A stretch of 64,000 nt of DNA from CAYVTD01 sp964454445 (lineage in GTDB: Bacteria; Bacteroidota; Ignavibacteria; Kapaibacteriales; UBA2268): assembly GCA_964454445.1 (NCBI GenBank), contig CAYVTD010000002.1, forward strand, positions 69,080-133,079. Direction: 5' to 3'. Of the stretch, positions 17,892 to 28,600 are shown piece after piece. The translations under genes and the position numbers were made by a program. Within the stretch, counting starts at the first letter, position 1, and each line of letters begins with the position of its first letter. The notes under the pieces are model-generated. The model saw nothing but the letters and a program-made list of their open reading frames with translations. It did no database searches and was not told the origin of the DNA.

Positions 17892-18830
17892 ATGCCATTT
17901 GCATCAGGTGATAATGCAAGAATAAGGACTAATACTCCGTCTGAAAATGCTTACAATGCTCTCGGTAAGTCTAATATGAGTATCTCAAAAAGCCAGTTAA
18001 AGTTATCCACAGGTAAACGAATTAACAATGCCTCGGACGATGTGGCTGGTTATATTACTTCGCGTGCTATTCAAGCAAGAAATGGGGCTCTAAAATCTGC
18101 CTTGCTTACTATCGGTGATGCTCTCAATGTTACTAATATTATTCAAGACTCGTTGGATAACATCGATAGTCTCATTCGTTTAATAAAAGACTCTACCGCA
18201 CAGGCAGCATCCGGAGCGCTCGGAACAGACGAAAGGGTTGCCCTTGCTAAAGCTGCTTTCAGAATGGCTGAGCAAATACAAACTGTCGTTGATTCATCTG
18301 TTTTTGGCGGTTATCAACTTATTGGTAGCGATTATAAAACCAATTTCTTTGTTGGTATCGATAATCATAATAGCCTGCTGACAATTAGCATCGATATGAC
18401 TGATGATAACCTTGATTACAATGTTGATAGCCAAGCTTTCAATCCCAACAGTCTAGGTGGAGTTAATATTTTTGCCGGTGTAACAAATCTTAATCTTGAA
18501 GATTTCAATGCTGTTACTAAGGAAAATCTAGGCATATTCTCTGCAGAAAACCTCGGGACGACAATTTCTAGTCTTGCAGAGGCATTGAACAATGTAAACA
18601 AAGTTGCGGCTTATGTTGGTGGTATTGCCAACAGATTGTTTTCGCAAGAATCACTACTAAAAGAGCAAATAGTAAATTATAATGCGGCAAACTCGAGAAT
18701 CGAGGATACCGATGTTGCAAAAGAACAACTTGAGCTTGTTAAAGCGCAGTTTTTGCAGCAAGCATCGCTAACATCACTTTCGCAATCTAACCAGAACCCT
18801 AATGCCTTTTTGCAATTAATCAGGTCATAA
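17892..18830 (+). CDS. Flagellin (copy 2)
   Basis: A 312-residue paralogue of the preceding flagellin with the same MPFA...NARIRTNTP opening, LSTGKRINNASDDVAGYITS, SVFGGYQLI, and the C-terminal NYNAANSRIEDTDVAKEQ, QFLQQASLTSLSQSN and FLQLIRS. The start is the ATG at 17892 behind AGGTG, a weaker ribosome site than that of copy 1, so copy 2 may be the less abundant filament component. No separate promoter is obvious in the 54-base gap; read-through from copy 1 is likely. The middle differs most, as expected for surface-exposed loops. Confidence 0.93.
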   Translation: MPFASGDNARIRTNTPSENAYNALGKSNMSISKSQLKLSTGKRINNASDDVAGYITSRAIQARNGALKSALLTIGDALNVTNIIQDSLDNIDSLIRLIKDSTAQAASGALGTDERVALAKAAFRMAEQIQTVVDSSVFGGYQLIGSDYKTNFFVGIDNHNSLLTISIDMTDDNLDYNVDSQAFNPNSLGGVNIFAGVTNLNLEDFNAVTKENLGIFSAENLGTTISSLAEALNNVNKVAAYVGGIANRLFSQESLLKEQIVNYNAANSRIEDTDVAKEQLELVKAQFLQQASLTSLSQSNQNPNAFLQLIRS

Positions 18831-18875
18831 GGAAAAATTAATATGTTATTCTTAATTTTTAATAAATACTATTTC

Positions 18876-18902
18876 CTGGCGATATTTGTGAATATTCACC
18901 AG
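18876..18902 (+). terminator. Hairpin after the flagellin pair
   Basis: CTGG and CCAG arms enclose an AT-rich stem including the palindrome GTGAATATTCAC, 45 bases after the second flagellin stop. There is no T-run after it, so it may be an mRNA 3'-end stabiliser or an operator rather than a true intrinsic terminator. Confidence 0.35.
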
Positions 18903-18995
18903 ACGAGATAGACGGTGGACAGAAGTAAACAAAGATGAAAACAGTTTTTTAAATAGATGTCGATATTAATTATTACTTCAGTAAAGAATTAGTTA

Positions 18996-20135
18996 TTATT
19001 TCAGCAAAGAGCGAGCAATGACGAGACGTTGAATTTCGCTTGTGCCTTCATAGATTTCAGTAATTTTTGCATCACGAAGATAGCGTTCTGCATTGAAATC
19101 TTCAGTATATCCATAACCACCGTGGATCTGAACACATTTGTTGGCACAGAAAGACGCAACTTCAGATGCTTTAAGTTTTGCTGCAGCTGACTCAGTTGAA
19201 TAAGGAATTCCTCTATCTTTCATAACAGATGCACTCCACACTAATAGCCAAGCGGCTTGATATTCTGTCCACATATCTGCAATCATCCATTGTATTGCCT
19301 GAAAATTTGCTATCGGCTGGTCAAATTGATGACGTTCCTGTGCATATTTAACAGCATCTTCGATGCAGGCACGGGCAATACCTAAAGCTTGTGAAGCAAT
19401 GCCTAAGCGTCCTCCGTCAAGAGTTACCATAGAGACTTTAAAACCCTTGTTAAGCTCGCCGAGCATGTTCTCTTTCGGAATTTCTACATCTTCTAGAATA
19501 ATCTCTGCTGTCGAAGAAGAACGAATACCTAATTTTTTCTCAAGTTTTCCAATTCTGTATCCTGGCGTGTTCGATTCAACAATAAATGCAGTAACGCCAC
19601 GAGTTTTAAGCTCTGGTTGAGTAGAAGCAATAAGAACGAAAATATCAGCTTCTTTTCCATTTGTAGCAAACTGCTTCGAGCCATTAAGCACCCATTTGTC
19701 GTCGACAAGCTTTGCTGTTGTTTTTGTTGCTCCTGCGTCGGAACCGGCACCAGCTTCAGTAAGCGAAAAACTGCCGATTTTATTACCAGAAAGCAGGTCG
19801 GGGAGATACTTTTGCTTTTGCTCCTCAGTTCCGAAACGATAAATGGGATCGCAAACAAGGGAGGAATGTGCTGAAATGATCACTCCTGTCGATGCGCAAT
19901 AACGGGAAATCTCTTCAAGAGCAAGCATATACGAAACATAATCCATACCTGCACCTCCATATTCTTCGGGGTAAGCAATGCCCATCAAACCAAGTTCGGC
20001 TGCCTCCTTGATAATATCTGCCGGAAAACGATGATTTTTTTCATTATCAGAAGCCACGGGCGAAATTCTTTCCTTTGCAAATTTAGCAACCATCTCTTTC
20101 AACATTATCTGTTCGTCTGTTAGCAAATAATCCAT
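18996..20135 (-). CDS. Acyl-CoA dehydrogenase (copy 1)
   Basis: About 379 residues from the preferred ATG at 20135, which has GGAGG eight bases upstream; a TTG at 20150 overlaps that site and is unlikely. It has all three ACAD domains: N-terminal helices starting DYLLTDEQ, the middle beta domain with SLTEAGAGSDAGATKTTA and WVLNGSKQFATNG, and the C-terminal helices with QIHGGYGYTEDFNAERYLRDAK. The catalytic glutamate sits in IYEGTSEIQRLVIAR. It oxidises an acyl-CoA to the 2-enoyl-CoA with FAD and hands electrons to ETF. Closest in appearance to short- or branched-chain enzymes. Divergent from the second ACAD gene at 20317. Confidence 0.92.
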   Translation of the reverse strand: MDYLLTDEQIMLKEMVAKFAKERISPVASDNEKNHRFPADIIKEAAELGLMGIAYPEEYGGAGMDYVSYMLALEEISRYCASTGVIISAHSSLVCDPIYRFGTEEQKQKYLPDLLSGNKIGSFSLTEAGAGSDAGATKTTAKLVDDKWVLNGSKQFATNGKEADIFVLIASTQPELKTRGVTAFIVESNTPGYRIGKLEKKLGIRSSSTAEIILEDVEIPKENMLGELNKGFKVSMVTLDGGRLGIASQALGIARACIEDAVKYAQERHQFDQPIANFQAIQWMIADMWTEYQAAWLLVWSASVMKDRGIPYSTESAAAKLKASEVASFCANKCVQIHGGYGYTEDFNAERYLRDAKITEIYEGTSEIQRLVIARSLLK

Positions 20136-20316
20136 TGAAAAATCCTCCAAAAATTTGAATAAATGACATATAGAAAAAAAGAAATATAATTCTTTCGCAT
20201 AAAGATTTTAAATTATAGAAAAAAATACATATATTCCATAAAATAATTGAAAAAACTTTAAATTTTTTTTTAATTTACAACTAATTTTTCTTAAAACAAA
20301 TTATGGAGAGCAAAAT

Positions 20317-21477
20317 ATGCCGCTAAACCGCAATCTGAACGAACAACAAATCCTTTTACGCGATACCGTCAGAAAATTCGCCGAAGAAGTTATTCGCCCA
20401 AAAGCAAAGGAACTCGACGAAAAAGAGGAGTTTTCTTATGAAATAACTAGACAGATGGCAGATATGGGTTTCTTGGGTGCGTTCCTTCCTGAAAAATATG
20501 GAGGTAGCGCACTCGATTATGTTTCATATATAATAGTTGTCGAAGAGATCTCTCGAATCGACGGCTCGCAAGGAGCAACAGTTGCTGCTCATAATTCTCT
20601 TGGCGCAGGACCTCTTTATTATTTTGGTAATGAAGAACAAAAGAACAAGTATTTACCTGAACTAGCTACTGGCAAGCTTTGGGGTTTCGGATTAACCGAA
20701 CCTGAAGCCGGTTCTGATGCAGGCAACACTCAAACAACAGCAGTGGAAGATGGCAATGATTGGATAATTAACGGATCGAAGATATTTATTACAAATGCCT
20801 CTACTGATATTACTCTTGGTTCGACAGTTCTTGCTGTTACAGGAACAAAATCAAATGGAAAAAAAGAATTATCTTGTTTTCTTGTTGAGAACGGCACTCC
20901 CGGCTTCGAAGTAAAAAAAATGACTGGTAAAATGATGTGGCGTGCCTCTAATACAAGTGAACTCTATTTCACCGACTGCCGTGTTCACAAGGAAAACCTG
21001 CTTGGAAAGCGTGGCGATGGATTCAAGCAGATGCTCAGCACTCTCGACAATGGACGCCTTTCTATTGCTTCAATGGGATTGGGCTGTGCTCAAGGTGCCT
21101 TCGAATATGCAATGAAATATGCTAAAGAGCGCAAAACTTTCGGCAAGCCGATTTCAACTTATCAAGCTAATGCTTTCAAATTGGCTGATGTCGATATGGG
21201 AATCGAATTGGCTCGCAATTATCTTTATGATACCTGCAGAATGCTTGATAATGGAGAAAAAATTACTCACGAAGGTGCTATTTGCAAACTATATTGCTCT
21301 GAACTAGCCCATGTTGCAGCCAATCATTGTGTCCAAATCCTCGGTGGGTATGGCTTGATGAAAGAATATGAAGCAGAGAAATACTATCGCGATCAAAAAT
21401 TGCTCGAAATTGGTGAAGGTACTTCAGAAATCCAACGCCTTGTCATTTCCAGAGAAATCGGTTGCTACGATGTCTAA
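20317..21477 (+). CDS. Acyl-CoA dehydrogenase (copy 2)
   Basis: A 386-residue ACAD with a TGGAGAG ribosome site before the ATG. Key segments: FGLTEPEAGSDAGNTQTTA, DWIINGSKIFITNAS, QILGGYGLMKEYEAEKYYRDQK and the catalytic glutamate in IGEGTSEIQRLVISREIG. Divergently arranged from copy 1 with a 180-base AT-rich gap, suggesting a shared regulatory region. The two proteins are clearly different subfamilies, so they likely act on different chain lengths or on branched acyl-CoAs from amino acid breakdown. Substrate inferred only loosely. Confidence 0.92.
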   Translation: MPLNRNLNEQQILLRDTVRKFAEEVIRPKAKELDEKEEFSYEITRQMADMGFLGAFLPEKYGGSALDYVSYIIVVEEISRIDGSQGATVAAHNSLGAGPLYYFGNEEQKNKYLPELATGKLWGFGLTEPEAGSDAGNTQTTAVEDGNDWIINGSKIFITNASTDITLGSTVLAVTGTKSNGKKELSCFLVENGTPGFEVKKMTGKMMWRASNTSELYFTDCRVHKENLLGKRGDGFKQMLSTLDNGRLSIASMGLGCAQGAFEYAMKYAKERKTFGKPISTYQANAFKLADVDMGIELARNYLYDTCRMLDNGEKITHEGAICKLYCSELAHVAANHCVQILGGYGLMKEYEAEKYYRDQKLLEIGEGTSEIQRLVISREIGCYDV

Positions 21478-21633
21478 GATTATTACTGTAAAGTAATTTT
21501 CGTAGTTGTCAATAAATCTTTATCAATATCGTAATACAATAATCATTATTAACTTGAATAACGAGGTATATAATAGTGTAGCTTTTTTATATTAAATGTT
21601 AATTATTGTTAAATTTTATTTATATATATAATT

Positions 21634-24600
21634 ATGATTTCACCGAATGCCGCTTATGCCGAAGAGTTTTATTATAGATATTTGCAAGATCCTAATTCTG
21701 TTCCAAAGGAGTGGAGAGATTATTTTGAAGAATCTGGAATGCAAAAACCAGAAGATGTGAAAAGAGAGTTTGCTACTTCAGCGCAAGCCCCCAAAGAAAT
21801 CGAAAGGCAAGAGCGAATCCCTGTGCTTTTGAATGAAGGCGATATTCTCGAAGAACTTGAGACAATACCCTCTGTAATGGCGAGAAATATGGATTATTCT
21901 TTAAAAATTCCATCTGCTTCTTCTGTTAGGACGATGCCCGTCAAGGCTCTCGACGAAAACAGGCGGATAATCAACAAGTATTTATTAAAGATGAAACGCC
22001 CTAAAGTCTCTTTTACCCACATATTAGCTTGGGCTTTGGTGAAATCATTAAAAAGATATCCTCAATTGAACGATTCTGTTGATTTTATTGATGGAAAATA
22101 CTTTCGTATAAAAAGAAGCACCATCAACATTGGTTTGGCGGTTGACATTAAGAAAAAAAATGGGAAAAGATTGCTGCTTGTTCCAAATGTAAAAAACGCT
22201 GATTCAATGACATTTGATGAGTTTATCAAAGAGTTTCAAGTTCTTGTTGATAAAACCCGAGATGATAGGATTTCACCTGATGATTTGCTAGGCACAAGTG
22301 TTACACTCACTAATCCTGGAATGATAGGCACAACACATTCTAGTCCTCGCCTGATGCTTGGGCAAGGGCTAATCGTAGCTGTTGGTGCAATAGACTATCC
22401 TTCTGAGTTTTCTGCTGTACGTCCTGACATGCTCACATCGCTTGCAGTTTCCAAGGTTGTTATGGTAACCAATACTTATGACCATAGGATTATCCAAGGA
22501 GCTGAATCTGCAGAGTTCCTGCAATATATGAACGAACTCCTTGTCGGTGGACATCAGTTTTACGATCAAATGTTTGCTCAATTGCGCATCCCATTCGAGC
22601 CAGTACGTTGGGAATTGGACAGCGGCAGCGATTTGAGCAACCAAAGCGTTATTGTCGATAAAACTTTTATTGAAAAAAGTGCTCATATTATGCTTTTAAT
22701 AAATGCCTACCGTGTAAGGGGGCATTTATTAGCATCGACCAATCCACTCGGCTTGGTCTCATATTATTATCCCGAACTCGACCCGGCGCATTATGGATTT
22801 ACAATTTGGGACTTGGATAGATTCTTTCACGCCGACGACAATTGGTCTTCAAACGATATGACTTTAAGAGACATTATCGAATTGGTTCGTGAAACATATT
22901 GCGGACCTATCGGCATCGAGTTTATGCACATTCAAGACCCATTAAAAAAAGAATGGATAAAACGAAGACTCGAAAGCACCCGTGGAACAGCTAATTACTC
23001 TAAAGAAGAAAAAATCAGGACTTTGAATAAATTAATAGTTGCTGAAGAATTCGAAAATTTCCTTCACACAAAATTCGTTGGGCACAAGCGCTTTTCTCTT
23101 GAAGGTGGCGAGTCGATGATAGTGCTGGTTGATAAAATAATGGAACTTGCAGCAGACTATCCTTTGTCGCATATCTCAATGGGTATGGCTCATAGAGGCC
23201 GGCTAAATGTCATTGCTAATATTTTCAGCACCCCACTCGAAAAAATATTTGATAAATTCGAAGATATAATAGATTACACAAGCTATGAAAGCTCTGGTGA
23301 TGTGAAATATCATCTTGGCTCTGAAAGCGAGTATGTTTCAGAAACCGGGAACCATATTCCCATAAAATTAGCCGCCAATCCGAGCCATCTCGAGCTTGTA
23401 AACCCAGTCGTAGAGGGAATGGCTCGTGCTTTGGACAACAGTATAAATGACACAACATACACTAAAACCCTTCCATTATTGGTTCACGGAGATGCCGCTT
23501 TTGCAGGACAGGGGATTGTTGCCGAAACTTTGAATCTTTCTGAACTTGAGGCATATAAAACCGGTGGTACGATCCATGTGATTGTCAATAATCAAATCGG
23601 CTTTACAACCACTGTCGAAGAAGCCCGCTCGACCATTTATGCAACCGATATAGCAAAGATGATTCAAGTGCCAATCATTCATGTTAACGGCAACGACCCT
23701 GAAGCTGTAAAAACTGCGGCGAGCTTTGCCTTTGAGTATAGAAGTAAATTCCATAATGATGTAATAGTCGATATGCTTTGTTATCGCAAATATGGACACA
23801 ATGAAGGCGACGAACCTGGATATACTCAGCCTCTACTTTATAAAAAAATCAAGAGTATGGAGCCTGTCAGCAGATTATACCAAACAGAATTAATAAAACA
23901 AGGTATAATCACTAAAGAAGAATCTGACCAATATTATAGAAATGTTATACAAAGGTTTTATGATGAGTTTACTTCAAGACAGGCTGCTGCCCGTCCAGTA
24001 CTCCCTAAAAATAATGGGGAGGAGGTAATTTATCCTGAAAAAAGTATATCGAATCAGATAAAACAACAATCAAAAGTTGAAAAAGGTAGAATCGAAAAAA
24101 TTACTAAAGCTTTATGCACTTACCCGTCAGGTTTCAATTTAAATATCAAGTTGCAAAAGCTTTTAGAAAAACGGCTTGATATGATTGTTGGTAACATAGC
24201 AAAGATTGATTGGGCTATGGCAGAACTTCTTGCCTTTGGCACAATTTTACTTGATGGCAAAGAAATCCGAATGACAGGACAAGATTCGCGTCGAGGCACT
24301 TTCAGCCAGCGGCATGCAGTCCTTGTAGATATGAAGAATGAAGAAATATACATCTCGCTCAATCATATTGAAAAAGGACAGAAACAACTCAGGATTTTTG
24401 ATAGCCCATTATCCGAGTTGGCTGTACTTGGCTATGAATATGGTTATAGTGTTATTGCCAATGATTCTTTGACTCTTTGGGAAGCTCAATTTGGCGATTT
24501 TTCGAATATGGCACAACCTATCGTTGATCAATTTCTTTCTTGTGCTGAACAAAAGTGGGGGCAACTTTCAAATTTGACATTATTGCTTCCTCACAGCTAC

Positions 24601-25236
24601 GACGGACAAGGCCCAGAGCATTCGAGCGCCAGACCTGAAAGGTTTTTACAATTATGTGCAGATGACAATATGTTTGTATGCAATCTCACGACACCAGCAC
24701 AGTATTTCCACGCTTTGAGACGACAAACTATGCTAGAAAGAAACAAACCATTAATAGTAATGACTCCAAAAAGTATGTTGCGTCATCCTGCCGCAGTTTC
24801 TTCTGTCTCTGATCTGACAGATTCTGGATTTTACGAAATTCTAGACGACAAATCTGTGAGTAATACTAAAGAAATCAAGCGTCTCTTGCTTTGCTCAGGT
24901 AAAATTTATTATGAATTACTTGAGAAATATGCAGACATAAATAATTTGAAAGTTGCTTTCGTAAGGATTGAGCAACTATATCCGCTTGATACTGTTAGCT
25001 TGACAAAAATATTTGAAAAATATAATAATGCAAATGAGATTGTCTGGGTACAGGAAGAACCGCAAAACATGGGTGCCTGGTGCTATATCAAGCCTTTGAT
25101 AGAGCCATTACTTGCGAATAATCAGCAGCTTCACTATGCAGGCAGAAATCCGAGGTCAGCAACTGCAACTGGTTCAGCGAACAAGCATGCTATTGAGCAA
25201 AAGGAATTAATCGAGGCTGCATTTAGAAGTCTTTAA
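21634..25236 (+). CDS. kgd: Fused 2-oxoglutarate dehydrogenase E2-E1 (kgd/odhA type)
   Basis: A 1200-residue multifunctional protein. Residues 1-40 are the short E1 N-terminal domain (DPNSVPKEWRDYFEESG). About 85-310 is an acyltransferase (E2) catalytic domain with H284 in TYDHRIIQGAES. The rest is a complete E1: MGMAHRGRLNVIANIF, thiamine diphosphate loop HGDAAFAGQGIVAE...VNNQIGFTT, and C-terminal EAQFGDFSNMAQPIVDQF and PHSYDGQGPEHSSARPERFL. There is no lipoyl domain, so, as in actinobacterial OdhA/Kgd, a lipoyl group from another E2 would be needed to form succinyl-CoA. It catalyses oxidative decarboxylation of 2-oxoglutarate. The adjacent nifJ gives a parallel ferredoxin route for pyruvate. 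Confidence 0.93.
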   Translation: MISPNAAYAEEFYYRYLQDPNSVPKEWRDYFEESGMQKPEDVKREFATSAQAPKEIERQERIPVLLNEGDILEELETIPSVMARNMDYSLKIPSASSVRTMPVKALDENRRIINKYLLKMKRPKVSFTHILAWALVKSLKRYPQLNDSVDFIDGKYFRIKRSTINIGLAVDIKKKNGKRLLLVPNVKNADSMTFDEFIKEFQVLVDKTRDDRISPDDLLGTSVTLTNPGMIGTTHSSPRLMLGQGLIVAVGAIDYPSEFSAVRPDMLTSLAVSKVVMVTNTYDHRIIQGAESAEFLQYMNELLVGGHQFYDQMFAQLRIPFEPVRWELDSGSDLSNQSVIVDKTFIEKSAHIMLLINAYRVRGHLLASTNPLGLVSYYYPELDPAHYGFTIWDLDRFFHADDNWSSNDMTLRDIIELVRETYCGPIGIEFMHIQDPLKKEWIKRRLESTRGTANYSKEEKIRTLNKLIVAEEFENFLHTKFVGHKRFSLEGGESMIVLVDKIMELAADYPLSHISMGMAHRGRLNVIANIFSTPLEKIFDKFEDIIDYTSYESSGDVKYHLGSESEYVSETGNHIPIKLAANPSHLELVNPVVEGMARALDNSINDTTYTKTLPLLVHGDAAFAGQGIVAETLNLSELEAYKTGGTIHVIVNNQIGFTTTVEEARSTIYATDIAKMIQVPIIHVNGNDPEAVKTAASFAFEYRSKFHNDVIVDMLCYRKYGHNEGDEPGYTQPLLYKKIKSMEPVSRLYQTELIKQGIITKEESDQYYRNVIQRFYDEFTSRQAAARPVLPKNNGEEVIYPEKSISNQIKQQSKVEKGRIEKITKALCTYPSGFNLNIKLQKLLEKRLDMIVGNIAKIDWAMAELLAFGTILLDGKEIRMTGQDSRRGTFSQRHAVLVDMKNEEIYISLNHIEKGQKQLRIFDSPLSELAVLGYEYGYSVIANDSLTLWEAQFGDFSNMAQPIVDQFLSCAEQKWGQLSNLTLLLPHSYDGQGPEHSSARPERFLQLCADDNMFVCNLTTPAQYFHALRRQTMLERNKPLIVMTPKSMLRHPAAVSSVSDLTDSGFYEILDDKSVSNTKEIKRLLLCSGKIYYELLEKYADINNLKVAFVRIEQLYPLDTVSLTKIFEKYNNANEIVWVQEEPQNMGAWCYIKPLIEPLLANNQQLHYAGRNPRSATATGSANKHAIEQKELIEAAFRSL

Positions 25237-25618
25237 TGTAATGCTTGACCTGCTTCGATATTCTTTTAATCAGAAACATTATCACTGCATTTTCATTAAT
25301 AATTATTAAAGACATATAACGTATCTTATCTGTTTAAGAAAGATTGTTAAATTCATAATGATTTCATTAGATAAAATCTGGTATTAATTATTAAAAAACA
25401 CAGTAAATAATCTATAATGAATTTTGAATAAAACTAATTTATCTATAACATAATAATCCTCATTTCAAGCAAAGCAACAAATAAAAACAGTATATAAATA
25501 TAAACGAAAAATATTAGGGTAAGTAAAAAAAAAGTTGTAAATTTGTTTTTCATAATTTGATGAAATAATAGTTGTTGTTTTTTTAATAAAAAAGATTTTT
25601 TGAATAAAGGAGAGACAA
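25237..25618. other. 382-bp intergenic region before nifJ
   Basis: AT-rich with no convincing ORF and no clear terminator. A TAAATTTG at 25538-25545 matches the Bacteroidetes-type -7 element (TAnnTTTG) about 75 bases before nifJ; a matching -33 element is not clear. AAAGGAGAG directly precedes the nifJ ATG. Confidence 0.45.
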
Positions 25619-28600
25619 ATGAGCGAAAGACAATTCACAACAATCGACGGCAACGAAGCGGCGGCTTATGTTGCTTTTCGGGTGAACGAAGTATGCGCCA
25701 TTTATCCCATTACGCCCTCGTCAAATATGGGCGAGTGGGCTGACGAATGGGCATCGAAAGGTTATAAAAATATATGGGGAGGTGTGCCAACAGTTGCAGA
25801 AATGCAAAGTGAAGGTGGAGCTGCTGGCGCTGTGCATGGTTCATTACAGGCAGGCGCATTGACTACTACTTTTACAGCATCTCAAGGTTTGCTGTTGAAA
25901 ATACCGAATATGTATAAAATTGCTGGCGAACTAACTTCAACTGTGTTTAACATATCAGCTCGTTCTCTTGCAACCCATGCTTTGTCAATATTTGGCGACC
26001 ATAGCGATATAATGGCTGCCCGTAGCACTGGCTTTGCTTTTCTTGGAGCAGCAAGTATCCAAGAGATAATGGACTTTGGCTTGATAGCACAAACTTCAAC
26101 ACTCAGATCTCGTATTCCATTTGTCCATTTTTTTGATGGTTTCCGTTCTTCACACGAAGTACAAAAAATAGAGATCATTCCTGACGATATAATGCGTCAA
26201 ATGGTAACCGACGAACTCGTCCAAGCTCATAGGGATAGGGCATTAACCCCAGATAGACCGAAACTTCGCGGTACTGCACAAAACCCTGATGTTTTCTTCC
26301 AAAATCGTGAAGCTGGTAACAAGTTTTATATTAATTGCCCGGATATTGTTGAAGATGTTATGAATGACTTTGCAAAACTCACTGGCAGACAATATAAATT
26401 ATTCCAATATGAAGGTGCACCCGATGCCGATAGAGTGGTCGTTTTAATGGCTTCTGGCTGTGAAGCAGCTGAAGAAACAGTGAACTATCTTAACGCTCAT
26501 GGAGAAAAAGTCGGTGTCTTAAAAGTCCGTTTATATCGCCCCTTCGATATAAAACGTTTTGCCGAAGCATTGCCGGCAACAGTGAAAAGCATTGCCGTAC
26601 TCGACAGGACAAAAGAACCAGGCGCACCCTCAGAGCCATTACATCAAGATTGTATGAATGCTTTGCACGAAGCTCTCGAACTTGGCTATGGCAATCTTAA
26701 ATCCATGCCAAAAATCGTTGGCGGGCGCTATGGCTTGTCTTCAAAAGAATTTACACCAGCTATGGTTAAATCAGTGTTTGATAACTTACTTCAAGCCAAG
26801 CCAAAGAACCACTTTACTGTTGGTATTATCGACGACGTTACCAATACTTCGCTTGATTGGGATCGTGATTTTAGCGTTGAAGGTGATGATGTCGTACGCG
26901 CTTTATTCTATGGACTCGGTTCAGACGGAACCGTTGGCGCTAATAAGAATTCGATAAAAATTATCGGTGAAAACACTAATAACTATGCTCAAGGTTATTT
27001 TGTCTATGACTCCAAAAAAGCAGGTTCATTGACAGTATCGCATTTGAGATTTGGACCAAAACCGATACAATCGACTTATTTAGTAAACAAATCCAATTTT
27101 GTTGCCTGCCATCAAACAGTATTTTTAGAAAAATATGATATGCTTAACACTCTCATCGAAGGTGGCACATTTTTAGTTAATACTCCTTGGGCAAAGGACG
27201 AGGTTTGGGATAATCTACCAAAAACAGTACAAAAAGACATTATTAAGAAAAAAATCAAGCTTTATTCGATTGATGCTCAAAGTGTAGCTGAAAAGAGCGG
27301 GATGGGAAGACGTATCAATACTGTTATGCAGACCTGTTTCTTTGCAATTTCTGGCGTTTTGCCGCGAGAAGAGGCAATCGAAGCGATTAAACAATCTGCC
27401 ATAAAAACATATTCGCGCAAAGGTGAAAAAGTTGTTAAAATGAACCTTGATGCTGTCGATAATACTTTGGCTAATTTATTTGAAATTCCAATTCCATCAG
27501 AAGTAACAAGCAAATATGATGTGCATCCGCCTGTACCAGCAAATTCACCCGATTTTGTTAAAAATGTCATCGGCGAAATCATTGCTTATCGCGGCGATAA
27601 TTTGCCTGTCAGCTGCTTCCCTATTGATGGCACATGGCAAACAGCAACCACTCAATATGAAAAACGCAATATAGCTCTCGAAATTCCTGTTTGGGAAACT
27701 GACATTTGCATTCAATGCGGTAAATGTGCTATGGTCTGTCCTCATGCGGCAATAAGACAAAAAGTTGCATTGCCCGAATCACTTCAAGATGCTCCAGAAA
27801 CATTCAAATCTACTCCTGCTCGCGATAAACAATTCGATGGGCAAATGTATTTGTTGCAAGTTGCTCCAGAAGATTGTACAGGTTGCAGCGTTTGTGTCGA
27901 GGTCTGTCCGGTCAAAGACAAAACAAATCCAAATCGTAAAGCAATAAATATGGCTACTCAAGTTCCGTTGAGACAATCGGAAGCTAAAAATTGGGAATTT
28001 TTCCTTGGGCTACCTGATACAAACAGAGCAGAGCTTAAAATTACGCAGATTCGTCAGCAACAGTTGCAAAGACCACTTTTCGAGTTCTCTGGCGCCTGCT
28101 CAGGTTGCGGCGAAACTCCTTATATTAAATTGCTTACTCAGTTGTTTGGGGATAGGGCAATTATCGCCAATGCTACTGGATGCTCCTCAATATACGGTGC
28201 CAACCTCCCGACAACCCCATATTGCCAAGATGAAAACGGCAGAGGACCTGCCTGGTCAAACTCATTATTTGAAGATAATGCTGAATTTGGATTCGGTTTC
28301 CGTCTTGCTATCGACAAGCAAAACGAATCAGCCAAACGACTCTTGCAAAATCTCTCATCACAACTCGGAGAGGATTTTGTAAATGAAATAATTGAAGCAG
28401 CGCAAGTGGACGAAGCAGACATTAACTCACAGCGCGAAAGGGTTGCCCTGCTGAAAGAAAAACTTGCATCAATCAAATCAGTTGATGCCGAGCGTTTGCT
28501 GAACATTGCTGATTATCTCGTGAAAAAGAGTGTTTGGGTTGTCGGTGGCGATGGATGGGCTTATGACATCGGTTACGGTGGTCTGGACCACGTGATTGCT

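Noticed and set aside
18003..18011. Perfect DnaA box TTATCCACA
   Set aside because: It lies inside flagellin 2 and encodes the conserved LSTG motif; a similar near-match occurs at the same place in flagellin 1, so it is codon coincidence.
21482..21497. Short hairpin ATTACT/AGTAAT after the second acyl-CoA dehydrogenase
   Set aside because: Only six AT-rich pairs and a short T-run; too weak to call a terminator.
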